DNA of 64,000 nt, taken from Streptomyces sp. NRRL B-24484 (GTDB lineage: Bacteria > Actinomycetota > Actinomycetes > Streptomycetales > Streptomycetaceae). Position 1 is the first letter of the stretch. Every line of letters starts with the position of its first letter. A program made the position numbers and the translations under genes. The notes below the pieces were generated by a model. The model did no database searches, had not been told where the DNA came from, and saw nothing but the letters and a program-made list of their open reading frames with translations. Shown here piece by piece: positions 18,005 to 25,685 of this stretch. The stretch is from contig NZ_JOAI01000024.1 in the NCBI RefSeq assembly GCF_000717715.1, forward strand, positions 48,925 to 112,924, written 5' to 3'.

Positions 18005-19825
18005 TCAGCGCCGGGTGGCGCGGTCCAGGGCGTCGTCGAGCGAGGACGCCGCCATGATGAGCGAGAGGTGGGTGAACGCCTGCGGGAAGTTGCCGAGTTG
18101 CTCGCCGGAGGGGCCGATCTCCTCGGCGAACAGGCCGACGTGGTTGGCGTAGGTGAGCATCTTCTCGAAGGCGTAGCGGGCCTGCCGCAGCCGGCCGGCC
18201 CGGGCGAGCGCGTCGACGTAGAGGAAGGTGCAGAGGCTGAAGGTGCCCTCCGAGCCGCGCAGGCCGTCGGGTGAGGCGGCCGGGTCGTAGCGGTAGACGA
18301 GGCTGTCCGAGACGAGTTTGCGGTCCATCGCGTCGAGGGTGGAGAGCCAGGCGGGGTCCTTCGGCCCGAGCAGGCCGACGCGCGGGATCAGCAGCAGGGA
18401 GGCGTCCAGGACGTGGCCGTCGTAGTGCTGGACGAGGGCCTGTTCCTTCTCGCTCCAGCCGCGTTCCATGATCTGTTCGAGTACGGCGTCCCGGGTCTCC
18501 CGCCAGCGGACGAGGTCGGCGGGGCGGCTGAACTCCTCGGCGAGGCGCAGGCCGCGGTCGAAGGCGACCCAGGTCATGACCCGGCTGAAGGTGAAGTCCC
18601 GGCGGCCGCCGCGGGTCTCCCAGATGCCTTCGTCCGGGCGGTCCCAGTTCTCCGTGAGCCAGTCGAGGGTCTTCGCCGCCGCCTTCCATCCGTCGTAGCC
18701 GGGCTGGACGCCGGACCGGCGTCCTTCGGCGAGGGCGTAGAGGGCTTCGCCGTAGATGTCGAGCTGGAGCTGGTCCATCGCGGCGTTGCCGGCGCGCACC
18801 GGCGCGGATCCGCGGTAGCCCTCGAAGTGGTCGAGGATCTCTTCGGTCAGCTGCGGGTCGCCGTCGATGCGGTACATGATCTGCAGGCGTTCGCCCGGGA
18901 GGTCGAGGCGTTCGCGGAGGCGTTCGTTGAGCCAGCTGGTGAAGGCCTCGGCCTCCTCGGTGAAGCCGAGGTCGAGCAGGGCGCGCACCGAGAGGGACGC
19001 GTCGCGGATCCAGGTGAAGCGGTAGTCCCAGTTGCGCTCGCCGCCGACCTGCTCGGGCAGGCCCATGGTGGGGGCGGCGACCAGGCCGCCGGTCGGGGCG
19101 TAGGTGAGCAGTTTGAGGGTGATCGCGGAGCGGTGGACGGCGTCGGGCCACCGGCCGCGGTAGTGCGACTGGCGCACCCAGCTCTGCCAGTAGTCGACGG
19201 CCTCCCAGAGCTGCTCGGTGAGCCCGGCCTCGGTGGGCGGTGGCGGGGCCTCGCCGTCGGGGCCGCAGGCCGTCATGACGACGCCCGAGGTCTGGCCGGC
19301 CTCCAGGGTGACGGTGCCGCGGACGTCGCGGTCCGATCGGTGCAGCGGGAAGAGCGCGCGAAGGTGGAGGGCTGCCCCGGGCGCCCGGAAGACGGCGTCC
19401 GGGCCGTCCACGGTCACGTGGTGCTCGGCCCGGCCGTAGTCGAAGCGCGGCCGGCAGTCGAGTACGAACCGGACGGTGCCACGGACGGCGCGGACGGCCC
19501 TGATCAGGGTGTGGCGGTCCGAGGCGCGGTTGCTGCGGTCGGGGAGCATCCAGTCGATGACCTCGCCGACGCCGTCCTCGGACATGAAGCGGGTGACCAG
19601 GACGGCGCTGTCCGGGTAGTAGAGCTGACGGCAGGTCGGGGCGTGCTCCACCGGGGCCAGCCGGAAGTGGCCGCCGCGCTCGTGGTCGAGGAGGGCGGCG
19701 AAGATGCTCGGCGAGTCGAACCGCGGGACGCCGAACCAGTCCACCACGCCCTGCGAGGAGATCAACGCGGCGGTCTGCAGGTCCCCCACCAGTCCGTGGT
19801 CGGCGATGGGCGGGTAACGGTCCAT
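18005..19825 (-). CDS. glycoside hydrolase family 15 protein (glucoamylase/trehalase type)
   Basis: 606 residues. The N-terminal beta-sandwich starts YPPIADHGLVGDLQTAALIS. The catalytic (alpha/alpha)6 barrel contains RNWDYRFTWIRDA (about residue 265) and the later acid in HVGLFAEEIGPSGE (about 565). This subgroup covers bacterial glucodextranase-, isomaltose- and trehalose-hydrolysing enzymes in the cytosol. No signal peptide is seen. ATG 19825 is preceded by GGAG at six bases. The gene heads the unit with the cyclase gene. Confidence 0.95.
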   Translation of the reverse strand: MDRYPPIADHGLVGDLQTAALISSQGVVDWFGVPRFDSPSIFAALLDHERGGHFRLAPVEHAPTCRQLYYPDSAVLVTRFMSEDGVGEVIDWMLPDRSNRASDRHTLIRAVRAVRGTVRFVLDCRPRFDYGRAEHHVTVDGPDAVFRAPGAALHLRALFPLHRSDRDVRGTVTLEAGQTSGVVMTACGPDGEAPPPPTEAGLTEQLWEAVDYWQSWVRQSHYRGRWPDAVHRSAITLKLLTYAPTGGLVAAPTMGLPEQVGGERNWDYRFTWIRDASLSVRALLDLGFTEEAEAFTSWLNERLRERLDLPGERLQIMYRIDGDPQLTEEILDHFEGYRGSAPVRAGNAAMDQLQLDIYGEALYALAEGRRSGVQPGYDGWKAAAKTLDWLTENWDRPDEGIWETRGGRRDFTFSRVMTWVAFDRGLRLAEEFSRPADLVRWRETRDAVLEQIMERGWSEKEQALVQHYDGHVLDASLLLIPRVGLLGPKDPAWLSTLDAMDRKLVSDSLVYRYDPAASPDGLRGSEGTFSLCTFLYVDALARAGRLRQARYAFEKMLTYANHVGLFAEEIGPSGEQLGNFPQAFTHLSLIMAASSLDDALDRATRR

Positions 19826-19873
19826 GAGCGCTCCGAGGTCGCGGGCTTCCTTGACGCAGCGTATCCGCTTTGC

Positions 19874-19890
19874 CCTATATGTCCGGACAT
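19874..19890 (-). promoter_or_regulatory. possible promoter with a palindromic operator, GH15 gene
   Basis: The palindrome ATGTCCGGACAT (19879-19890) is directly followed on the minus strand by TATAGG (19879-19874), a plausible -10. The -35 is poor. A dyad in this place suits a repressor or activator of the glucoamylase gene. Confidence 0.4.
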
Positions 19891-19914
19891 GACGCGAAGC
19901 CTCGCCGTCCGGGC

Positions 19915-20916
19915 TCAGCCGCCGACCCGTCCGGCCTGGATCTGCCGGCCCTCGGTCGTCGTGACGACGACCGGGAGCCCGTCGGGGACCTGCCCCTGGA
20001 GGGCGGTGAGCAGCGATTCGACCGGGGGCAGGTCGCCGGGGGCGCGCACCTGGACGTACAGGGTCCGGGAGTGCGCCTGGACGTTGACGACGGCGGCGCC
20101 GGGAGCCGCGGCGAGCCAGTCCGCCGCGGCGTTCGCGGTGCGCGTCGTCCACAGCTGCACGAGCACGGTGGCCGCGGTGTTCGCCGCCAGCAGCAGACCC
20201 ACGGCCCCGAACAGCAGGCCGAGCGCCAGGTACGTCCTGCGGGCGGACCCCTTCCCGGCCGGACGGTCGGCGGTCGTGTGCACCAGGGCGCCGAAGACGA
20301 CCATGCCGGCGACGACCAGCGCCAGCAGGTTGGAGACGAACAGGACGAAGGAGCCGAGGGCGAGCCACCAGGCGGTCTGCCCGGCGCAGACGCCGGTGAC
20401 CACGAGCGGCGGCACCAGCGAGATGGCGATCGCGACACCGGGCAGCACGGCGGCGACGTCCCTGCGGGAGAGTGCGACCGCGCCGGCGAACCCGGTGGCG
20501 ACCGCGGCCACCAGGTCCAGCAGCCCGGGCGAGGTGCGGCTGGAGATCTGGCTGTCCGACAGCAGGTCGTACGAGGCGGGCACCACCAGCGAGGCCACCG
20601 CCCCGACGGCCACCACCAGCAGGCCCCCGGCCGCCACGAACAGGGCCGCCGTCGACCGCCGACGCTGCACGGCGCCCAGCGCGATCCCCATGATCGGGGT
20701 GGAGAGCGGCGCGATGATCATCGCGCCGATCACCGTGGCGGTGGAGTCCGTCAGCACCCCGGCGGCCGCGATGACGGCCGACAGGAACAGCATCGTCCAG
20801 AACGCGGACTGCTTCGCCCGGGTGTCCCCGGCGGACAGGTCGAGGTCCTCCTCCAGCTCCTCCGGCGTCCGGCGCTGGTGATCGGGGAGCACGCGGTCAC
20901 GGAGGCTGCTGAGCAT
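19915..20916 (-). CDS. DUF389 family membrane protein
   Basis: 333 residues. A short cytoplasmic N-terminus with an acidic EELEEDLDLS is followed by six or more membrane helices with the conserved GAMIIAPLSTPIMG segment, then a soluble C-terminal ~70-residue domain. This is the DUF389 (TIGR00341/TIGR00271) layout; its function is unproven, though transport has been suggested. ATG 20916 is chosen because the open extension is Arg/Gly low-complexity. The ribosome site is weak (CGGCGG). Confidence 0.85.
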   Translation of the reverse strand: MLSSLRDRVLPDHQRRTPEELEEDLDLSAGDTRAKQSAFWTMLFLSAVIAAAGVLTDSTATVIGAMIIAPLSTPIMGIALGAVQRRRSTAALFVAAGGLLVVAVGAVASLVVPASYDLLSDSQISSRTSPGLLDLVAAVATGFAGAVALSRRDVAAVLPGVAIAISLVPPLVVTGVCAGQTAWWLALGSFVLFVSNLLALVVAGMVVFGALVHTTADRPAGKGSARRTYLALGLLFGAVGLLLAANTAATVLVQLWTTRTANAAADWLAAAPGAAVVNVQAHSRTLYVQVRAPGDLPPVESLLTALQGQVPDGLPVVVTTTEGRQIQAGRVGG

Positions 20917-21313
20917 CCGCCGAGTATCGCGCCGCACGACCCCGCGGCCCGGCCGCCACCCGGCGGCGTCCCCCGGACAGCGCACTCCCGGAGCGCCCTC
21001 CTCCCCCGCCGCGACGGCCCACGGACACCGCGCCGGGCCGTCGGGCGGCGCGGCGGGCGGACGGCGGCAGCCCGGCGCCGCCCGAGTTGCCGCCCGATCG
21101 AGGCTGTGTGGTGATGGCTCACGACAGGGAACGAGGCCGGTGGCGGACGGACCGGGATCCGGGCCGACACCGGCCGGGAACCGGAACGGTCCGCTGCGCC
21201 GCCGCTCGACGACGCGCGGGCGAGGGGCGATCCCCGCCAGGACTCGGACCCCGCATCAGCGTGCGCCCGGGTCCGTCTCGCCCGCGGCGACGAAGGCCGG
21301 CTGGAGGACAGCG
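20917..21313. other. 397-bp divergent intergenic region
   Basis: Lies between the DUF389 gene and the duplicated membrane protein. The DNA can be read as low-complexity Arg/Pro/Gly in several frames and I see no real gene. Both promoters should be here, but no convincing hexamers are visible. Confidence 0.5.
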
Positions 21314-23341
21314 ATGGCGAGGGTACCGGCTCAGGCTTCACCGCCCGCGGGCAGACGGAGCGGCGTGGTGAAGATCGCCTTCGCGCTGGGGCTGGTGCTC
21401 TTCGCCCAGGCCCTGCTCGCGCTCTCCCTCGTCAGCGCCCAACAGCTGCTCGTCCCCCGGAACATGCCGTTCGGTGTGACCGGGCCGCCGTCGCCCGTGG
21501 TCGCCGAGGTGGCGTCGAAGGTCGGGCTGGACCTGACCTCCTACAAGGACCAGGCGGCACTGACCGACGCCGCGGACCGGGGCGAGCTGTACGGCGGGTA
21601 CGTCAGCGGCGGAGCGACCGACACGGTCGTCGTCGTCCCGGCGAAGAGCTTCTTCGCCCAGACCGAGCTGGAGCCGGCGTTCGTCGCGGCGGCCCACAAG
21701 CTGGGTCAACCGGTGACCGTGCAGACGGTCGCGCCGCTCGCCTCCACCGACCCGGTCGGCGCGGTGACGTCGCTGTTGCTGCTGCCCCTGCTGATCGGCG
21801 GCTACCTGGCCGCCGTCCTGGTCTACAAGGCGGCCCACGGCACTGCCGCCGCGCCCTGGCGGGCGGTCATCCTGGCCGGGTACGCGCTGGTGGGCGCGCT
21901 GCTGACCGACCTGATCGCCGGGCTGGGGATCGGCGCGTACTCCAGCAGCCACTTCTGGCCGCTGCTGCCGTGCTTCTGGCTCATCACCTCGGCGGTGGCG
22001 CTGGCCGCCGCCGCGGTGCAGGCCCTGGTGGGCAAGATGGGCACCCTGATCGTGGCGGTGCTCTTCATCGCCGTCGGCGGCCCACCCGCCGGCGGTCTGG
22101 GCACCTACCTGCTGCCGGTCTACTGGCGCAACATCGGTGTGGTCCTTCCGGCGCAGAACGCGGTCACCCTGATCAACCACGTGCTCTACTTCGGCGGGAG
22201 CGACATCTCCACCCCGCTGACAGTGCTGTTCCTCTACGCCTTCTTCGGCATCGCCGTGATCGGCTGGTTCGGCCGGATCCGCCCCGGCAGGGAGGCGGCC
22301 CGGACGGCCCCCCTGCCCGCAGGGAACCCTCCCGACCGCAGGCGGGCCATGATCGGAATGCTCGTGGCGCTGGGCGTCTGCGCCGTCATGCAGTGCCTGT
22401 TCGCCACCACCTACATGAGCGCCTCGCACGCCCCCAAGGCCGACAACCTGCCGTTCGGCACGGTCGGCACCTCGCCCGTCCTGCCCGCGGCCCAGAAGAC
22501 CATCTCCCTGAAGGTCACCCCGTACCCGACCGAGGCCGCGGCCAAGACCGCGATCGACGAGGCCCGGATCTTCGGCGCGCTGGTCTCCTCCGGCACCTCG
22601 AACACCCTGATCGTGGTGCCGTCCATGAGCGACCTGGCCCCGCTCGACCTCGCGGTGAGGTTCGAGGAGGCCGCCAAGGCCACCGGCCAGACCGTGCAGG
22701 TGCAGCAGTACGCCCCGACACCGCTGGTGCCCAAGGACCCGTTCGGCCTCGTCCAGGGACTCATGCTCGTTCCGCTGCTCATCGGCGGCTACATGAGCTC
22801 GACCCTGCTCATGGCCGCGACCGGCCGGGCGGCCGGCCGCTGGCGGGCCGCCCAGCTCGCCGGGTTCGCCGTCGTCAGCGGCCTCGTCATCGACCTGATC
22901 GTCTGCTACTGGCTGCAGGGCTTCCCCAGCCACAAGTTCTGGATCACCTGGCCGATCTGCTCGCTGGTCGTCGCCGTGGTCGCCTTCGTCGCCGCGATCC
23001 TGCAGAAGCTGCTCGGCCCCGTGGGCACGCTGGTGACGGTCGTCGTGATGGTCCTCTTCGGCAACCCGTCCTCCGGCGGCGCGAGCGGCGTGCCCTACCT
23101 GCCCGCCTTCTGGCGCGACATCGGCCCCTACCTGCCGCCCCGCAACGGCTACGTCCTGCTGCACCACACCATCTACTTCGACGGCCACGGCACGAGCCAG
23201 GCCCTGACCGTCCTGCTCGTCTACCTGGGCGTCGCCGCCGCCGTCCTGATCGTCCTCGACCTGCGCCGCCCCGAGGCCGCGGTACCCGTCGACGCCACCG
23301 AGGCGGCGGCCGTGTCCGTCCCCATCGGCGCCACTCCGTGA
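21314..23341 (+). CDS. tandem-duplicated ABC-2/YhgE-like membrane protein
   Basis: 675 residues made of two homologous halves, 1-345 and 346-675. Each half has one N-terminal helix, a ~120-residue extracellular alpha/beta domain opened by N(M/L)PFG, a PLLIGGY helix, four more helices, a loop ending in YW/FWRxIG and a last helix. This is the arrangement of YhgE/Pip or DUF3533-type half-permeases, here fused into a pseudo-dimer. No ATPase lies beside it. ATG 21314 has GGAGG at six bases. It may export or assemble cell-envelope components, but that is a guess. Confidence 0.85.
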   Translation: MARVPAQASPPAGRRSGVVKIAFALGLVLFAQALLALSLVSAQQLLVPRNMPFGVTGPPSPVVAEVASKVGLDLTSYKDQAALTDAADRGELYGGYVSGGATDTVVVVPAKSFFAQTELEPAFVAAAHKLGQPVTVQTVAPLASTDPVGAVTSLLLLPLLIGGYLAAVLVYKAAHGTAAAPWRAVILAGYALVGALLTDLIAGLGIGAYSSSHFWPLLPCFWLITSAVALAAAAVQALVGKMGTLIVAVLFIAVGGPPAGGLGTYLLPVYWRNIGVVLPAQNAVTLINHVLYFGGSDISTPLTVLFLYAFFGIAVIGWFGRIRPGREAARTAPLPAGNPPDRRRAMIGMLVALGVCAVMQCLFATTYMSASHAPKADNLPFGTVGTSPVLPAAQKTISLKVTPYPTEAAAKTAIDEARIFGALVSSGTSNTLIVVPSMSDLAPLDLAVRFEEAAKATGQTVQVQQYAPTPLVPKDPFGLVQGLMLVPLLIGGYMSSTLLMAATGRAAGRWRAAQLAGFAVVSGLVIDLIVCYWLQGFPSHKFWITWPICSLVVAVVAFVAAILQKLLGPVGTLVTVVVMVLFGNPSSGGASGVPYLPAFWRDIGPYLPPRNGYVLLHHTIYFDGHGTSQALTVLLVYLGVAAAVLIVLDLRRPEAAVPVDATEAAAVSVPIGATP

Positions 23342-23450
23342 GTGCTCCGCCGTGCCTCCAGGGCCGCGTCCACACGCCGTGCAGCACCCCCGGATAATGA
23401 TCGTGGCCGGCGGCGCCGGCGACACGGACCGACGGAGAGGCAGAGGACGG

Positions 23451-23825
23451 ATGACCCTGGTGGAGGGCCTGCGCGTGAGGCTGGCCGAGGACCTCGGGAT
23501 CGGCGGCGCGGTCGCCGGGGAGGCCGCGACGACGGTCGGGTTCCTCTCCCTGGGAGCCGGGATCGAGGGCACCGTCGAACGGGTGGACGGGGAACTCCCG
23601 CCGAGCGACGAGGTCCTCGAGTACCAGCGGCTCAAGGCGCTGTTCGAGGACTACGCCCACACCATGCCGGAGGCCAGCCGGAAGCGGCTGGAGGCGGAGA
23701 TCGCCGCGCTGGAACCGGAGTGGTCGGCGTACCGGGAGCAGGGGAACCGGGTGACGGTGCGCGTCCGGTTCGACAACGGCTTCGTCCTCGACGGGGCGCA
23801 CCAGGACGTCCTCACCCCGCTCTGA
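23451..23825 (+). CDS. hypothetical protein
   Basis: 124 residues, soluble. A charged coiled-coil-like segment (EASRKRLEAEIAALEPEWSAYREQ) is followed by a beta strand pair with VRFDNGF. No known domain is recognised. The start at ATG 23451 is supported by AGAGGACGG. It lies 109 bases after the duplicated membrane protein and could be co-transcribed with it. Confidence 0.75.
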   Translation: MTLVEGLRVRLAEDLGIGGAVAGEAATTVGFLSLGAGIEGTVERVDGELPPSDEVLEYQRLKALFEDYAHTMPEASRKRLEAEIAALEPEWSAYREQGNRVTVRVRFDNGFVLDGAHQDVLTPL

Positions 23826-23833
23826 GGCCAGGC

Positions 23834-23858
23834 CGGCCGGGAGGTGCGCTCCCGGCCG
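23834..23858. terminator. bidirectional terminator
   Basis: Perfect 10-bp stem CGGCCGGGAG (23834-23843) / CTCCCGGCCG (23849-23858) with a 5-base loop. It lies between the convergent hypothetical gene and the sigma-factor gene. Confidence 0.75.
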
Positions 23859-23880
23859 CCGCGCGGGCACCGGTGCGTCG

Positions 23881-25170
23881 TCAGCCGCCGTCCGCTCCGG
23901 GTGACCCGTCGGAGCCGGTCGGCGGTGGGGCGTGCCGGTGCAGCCGGGCGGCCCGGGCGATCAGGTACCGCTGCTCGGGCAGGTTGGTCGTCCGGGCCGC
24001 CGCCGAGCGGTAGTGGTCGAGGGCCGCGGCCTCCTCCCCCGCCGTCTCCAGCAGATGGGCGCGCACGGCGTCCACCCGGTGCAGGGCGGCGAGCGGCCCG
24101 CCGTCGGTACCGAGACGGTCGAGGAGCGCCAGGCCCGCGGTCGGACCTTCGACCATGGCGAGTGCGACCGCCCGGTTGAGCGTGACCAGCGGACTGCCCG
24201 CCACCTGTTCGAGCAGCCCGTACAGGCCGAGGATCTGCGGCCAGTCGGTGTCCTCGGCGCGGGCCGCGCCGTCGTGCACGGCCGCGATCGCGGCCAGCAG
24301 CCGGTATTCGCCCGGCCGGCCCCGGCGGGCGGCCGGACCCGCGAACGACCCGACGAGCAGCGCGGTGCCCTCGGCGACCAGGCTCCCGTCCCAGCGGGCA
24401 CGGTCCTGTTCGGCCAGCGGGATCAGCTCGCCGTGCAGTCCCGTGCGCGCCGGACGGCGGGCCTCGGTCAGCAGCATCACGGCCAGCAGCCCCGTCGCCT
24501 CGCCCTCGCCCGGCACCAGCCGGTGCAGCTGCCGGGCCAGCCGGATCGCTTCGCCGGACAGGTCCGCGCGGTGCAGGACCGGCCCGCCCGAGGTGGTGTA
24601 GCCCTCGTTGAACAGCAGGTACAGCACGTGCAGCACCGAGCGGAGCCGCGCCGACCATTCCGCCGTGCCCGGCACCGGCGCCTCGAACACCGCAGACGAG
24701 GCCTTCAGCCGCTGCTTGGCACGGCTGATGCGCTGCGCCATCGTCGCCTCGGGGACGAGATGGGCGGCGGCGATCTGTGCCGTCGTCAGGCCGCCGACCG
24801 CCCGCAGCGTGAGCGCGATCGCCGACGCGGGGGTGAGCACCGGATGGCAGCACATGAACAGCAGCGCCAGGGAGTCGTCGACCCCCGAGGCCTGCGCCGG
24901 GACGGATTCCCTGGCCACGCGTTCCTCGCGCCGCCGCCGTGCCGTGTCGCTGCGCATCAGGTCGATGTGGCGGCGGGTGGCGCTCTGCAGCAGCCAGCCG
25001 CGCGGATTCTCCGGCACGCCCTCGGCCGCCCAGTGCGAGGCGGCGGCGATCAGGGCCTCCTGGACGGCGTCCTCGCAGGCGCAGAAGTCGCCCGTCCGCC
25101 GGGCCAGCACGCCGAGGACCTGCGGCGCCAGGGAGCGCAGCAGGTCCTCGACCTCGGGCCGGTCGGTCAC
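23881..25170 (-). CDS. ECF RNA polymerase sigma factor, ECF42-like with C-terminal extension
   Basis: 429 residues, far longer than a minimal ECF factor. Region 2 (GDFCACEDAVQEALIAA ... GWLLQSATRRHIDLMRS) is followed by region 4 (LTTAQIAAAHLVPEATMAQRISRAKQRL). A ~250-residue helical TPR/SNaCL-like C-terminal domain contains LHVLYLLFNEGY. This architecture and its partnership with a DGPF protein define the ECF42 group, where the C-terminal domain is required for activity. No anti-sigma gene is present. GTG 25170 overlaps the stop of the upstream DGPF gene (GTGA). Confidence 0.95.
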   Translation of the reverse strand: MTDRPEVEDLLRSLAPQVLGVLARRTGDFCACEDAVQEALIAAASHWAAEGVPENPRGWLLQSATRRHIDLMRSDTARRRREERVARESVPAQASGVDDSLALLFMCCHPVLTPASAIALTLRAVGGLTTAQIAAAHLVPEATMAQRISRAKQRLKASSAVFEAPVPGTAEWSARLRSVLHVLYLLFNEGYTTSGGPVLHRADLSGEAIRLARQLHRLVPGEGEATGLLAVMLLTEARRPARTGLHGELIPLAEQDRARWDGSLVAEGTALLVGSFAGPAARRGRPGEYRLLAAIAAVHDGAARAEDTDWPQILGLYGLLEQVAGSPLVTLNRAVALAMVEGPTAGLALLDRLGTDGGPLAALHRVDAVRAHLLETAGEEAAALDHYRSAAARTTNLPEQRYLIARAARLHRHAPPPTGSDGSPGADGG

Positions 25171-25568
25171 AGGTCGAAGGCGCTGTCGGTCATGACCTGG
25201 CGCACCTCGACGGGCTGCCGCGTCGGCACTCCGCCCGGGCCCGGCACCGCCGAGATCCGCGCGGCGATCTCCAGGGCCCGGGCCTCGGAGTCCACCTCGA
25301 CGACGTTGAAGCCGGCCAGCACCTCCTTGGACTCCGGGAAGGGACCGTCCGTCACCACCGGGGCCGACACGCCGTCCGACCGGACGATCCTGGCGAGCCG
25401 CGGGTCCGCCAGCGGCGTGAACCGCACCATCTCACCGCTGGCGACGAGTTCCTCGCTCAGCGCCGCGTAGTAGTCGAAGTGCGCGGCGACGTCGGCGGGC
25501 GCCCACGCGTCCATCGGCTCCTCGACCGCTCCGCCGTCGTGGTTGACCATCAGCAGGTACCTCGGCAC
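25167..25568 (-). CDS. DGPF/YCII-domain protein
   Basis: 133 residues. It contains the exact motif DGPF (TDGPFPESKE) in a dimeric ferredoxin-like YCII fold (YLLMVNHDG at the N-terminus). These proteins are the constant partners of ECF42 sigma factors and are often their targets; their chemistry is unknown. GTG 25568 has GAGGAG at the right distance. It is the first gene of the two-gene operon and is coupled to the sigma gene by a 4-base overlap. Confidence 0.95.
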   Translation of the reverse strand: MPRYLLMVNHDGGAVEEPMDAWAPADVAAHFDYYAALSEELVASGEMVRFTPLADPRLARIVRSDGVSAPVVTDGPFPESKEVLAGFNVVEVDSEARALEIAARISAVPGPGGVPTRQPVEVRQVMTDSAFDL

Positions 25569-25685
25569 GTGAACTCCTCGATCATGATCTCCGGCGCGGC
25601 CAGTGTGGCGCACGCACCCCGTGAACGGAGCCGCCGACCGGATCTCTACACCTCCCGCGGAGAAATTTCCGGAAACCGCCGCGCG

